Source: Gemmatimonadota bacterium
Lineage (GTDB): Bacteria > Gemmatimonadota > Gemmatimonadetes > Longimicrobiales > Longimicrobiaceae
DNA: 13,280 bases
Assembly: GCA_019240375.1 (NCBI GenBank)
Contig: JAFAYN010000239.1
Span: 1-13,280, forward strand
Reading direction: 5' to 3'
Under the pieces are notes generated by a model. The model was not told the DNA's origin, ran no database searches, and worked only from the letters and a program-made list of their open reading frames with translations. Of this stretch, positions 13,076 to 13,280 are shown piece after piece. Made by a program: the position numbers and the translations under genes. The first letter of the stretch is position 1, and each line of letters opens with the position of its first letter.

Positions 13076-13280
13076 TCAGGTGCGTGGCTCACCACTGCCG
13101 TGGGAGCCGTGCTCCCGGAGACGCATCCTGTACATCCCGATCACGAGAAACAACCCGATCGCGACATAGTCCAGCCACAGTGCGTAAAGCGCTCCCCCAC
13201 CCGGAGCAGTGCGATTCCAGGTGTACAGGAAGATGGAGACGGCGACGAGATACAGCACCCGGATGGCGATCTCGTGCCAG
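13076..13280 (-). CDS. Small membrane protein, 5' end probably outside window
   Basis: The frame is open from the stop at 13076 to the right edge. A GTG at 13258 could start a 60-residue product, but the hydrophobic helix appears to begin before it (IAIRVLYLVAVSIFLYTW), so the gene more likely starts beyond the window. Two transmembrane segments are visible (LYLVAVSIFLY and LDYVAIGLFLVIGMY), separated by a short Gly-rich polar loop, and the tail is basic and polar (RMRLREHGSHGSGEPRT). The family is not recognised. The intrinsic terminator just downstream supports it being a real transcribed gene. Confidence 0.55.
   Translation of the reverse strand, partial: WHEIAIRVLYLVAVSIFLYTWNRTAPGGGALYALWLDYVAIGLFLVIGMYRMRLREHGSHGSGEPRT

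Noticed and set aside
12871..13095. A 75-residue N-terminal extension of the M20 peptidase
   Set aside because: It crosses an intrinsic terminator of the neighbouring gene and has no family similarity. ATG 12870 gives the usual M20 beginning.

Overview
The window is a GC-rich chromosomal segment with strong codon-position bias. That bias produces very long open frames antisense to real genes, and these should be ignored. The mixture of genes (Slt-type lipoprotein, a lone MreB, small outer-membrane barrel, SpoIIAA-like STAS protein, frequent GTG starts) suggests a Gram-negative, environmental, high-GC bacterium. My best guess is Gemmatimonadota (Longimicrobium-like), but this is inferred from overall impression, not from a marker gene. 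I see no insertion sequences, CRISPR array, tRNA or rRNA.

Layout. 1-1985 (minus): a lipoprotein with a YncE-like beta-propeller fused to a phosphoesterase domain, cut by the left edge. 2092-4191 (minus): a Slt70-like lytic transglycosylase lipoprotein. 4401-5057 (plus): a pentapeptide-repeat protein, whose 3' end overlaps a convergent small membrane protein (5032-5334, minus). 5505-5867 (plus): a STAS/SEC14 (SpoIIAA-like) protein. 6035-6985 (plus): ilvE behind a good sigma70-type promoter. 7048-8046 (minus): mreB, convergent with ilvE across a strong hairpin. 8366-8935 (plus): an outer-membrane beta-barrel protein. 9021-9374 (minus): a degenerate nucleotidyltransferase-like protein. 9606-10823 (plus): an ATP-grasp enzyme. 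10865-12870 (minus): an M20 metallopeptidase followed by an unrecognised 212-residue protein, probably one operon. 13076-13280 (minus): a small membrane protein running off the right edge, closed by an intrinsic terminator.

The main discovery is in the roughly 320-base gap between mreB and the outer-membrane protein gene. On the minus strand, reading toward mreB, it holds in order a sigma70-like promoter (8242-8271), a well-formed GEMM-I cyclic-dinucleotide riboswitch aptamer (about 8208-8117), an intrinsic terminator with a U-tract (8127-8084) whose 5' arm overlaps the aptamer's 3' strand, and the mreB start codon at 8046. This predicts that synthesis of the cell-shape actin MreB is controlled by a second messenger through transcription attenuation. 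The overlap geometry suggests that ligand turns the gene on. The base equivalent to the ligand-contacting G20 of the Vibrio cholerae Vc2 aptamer is an A, the substitution associated with GEMM-Ib riboswitches that sense 3',3'-cyclic AMP-GMP, so the signal may be cGAMP and not c-di-GMP.

The remaining genes look like ordinary housekeeping and envelope genes arranged as short, mostly monocistronic units.
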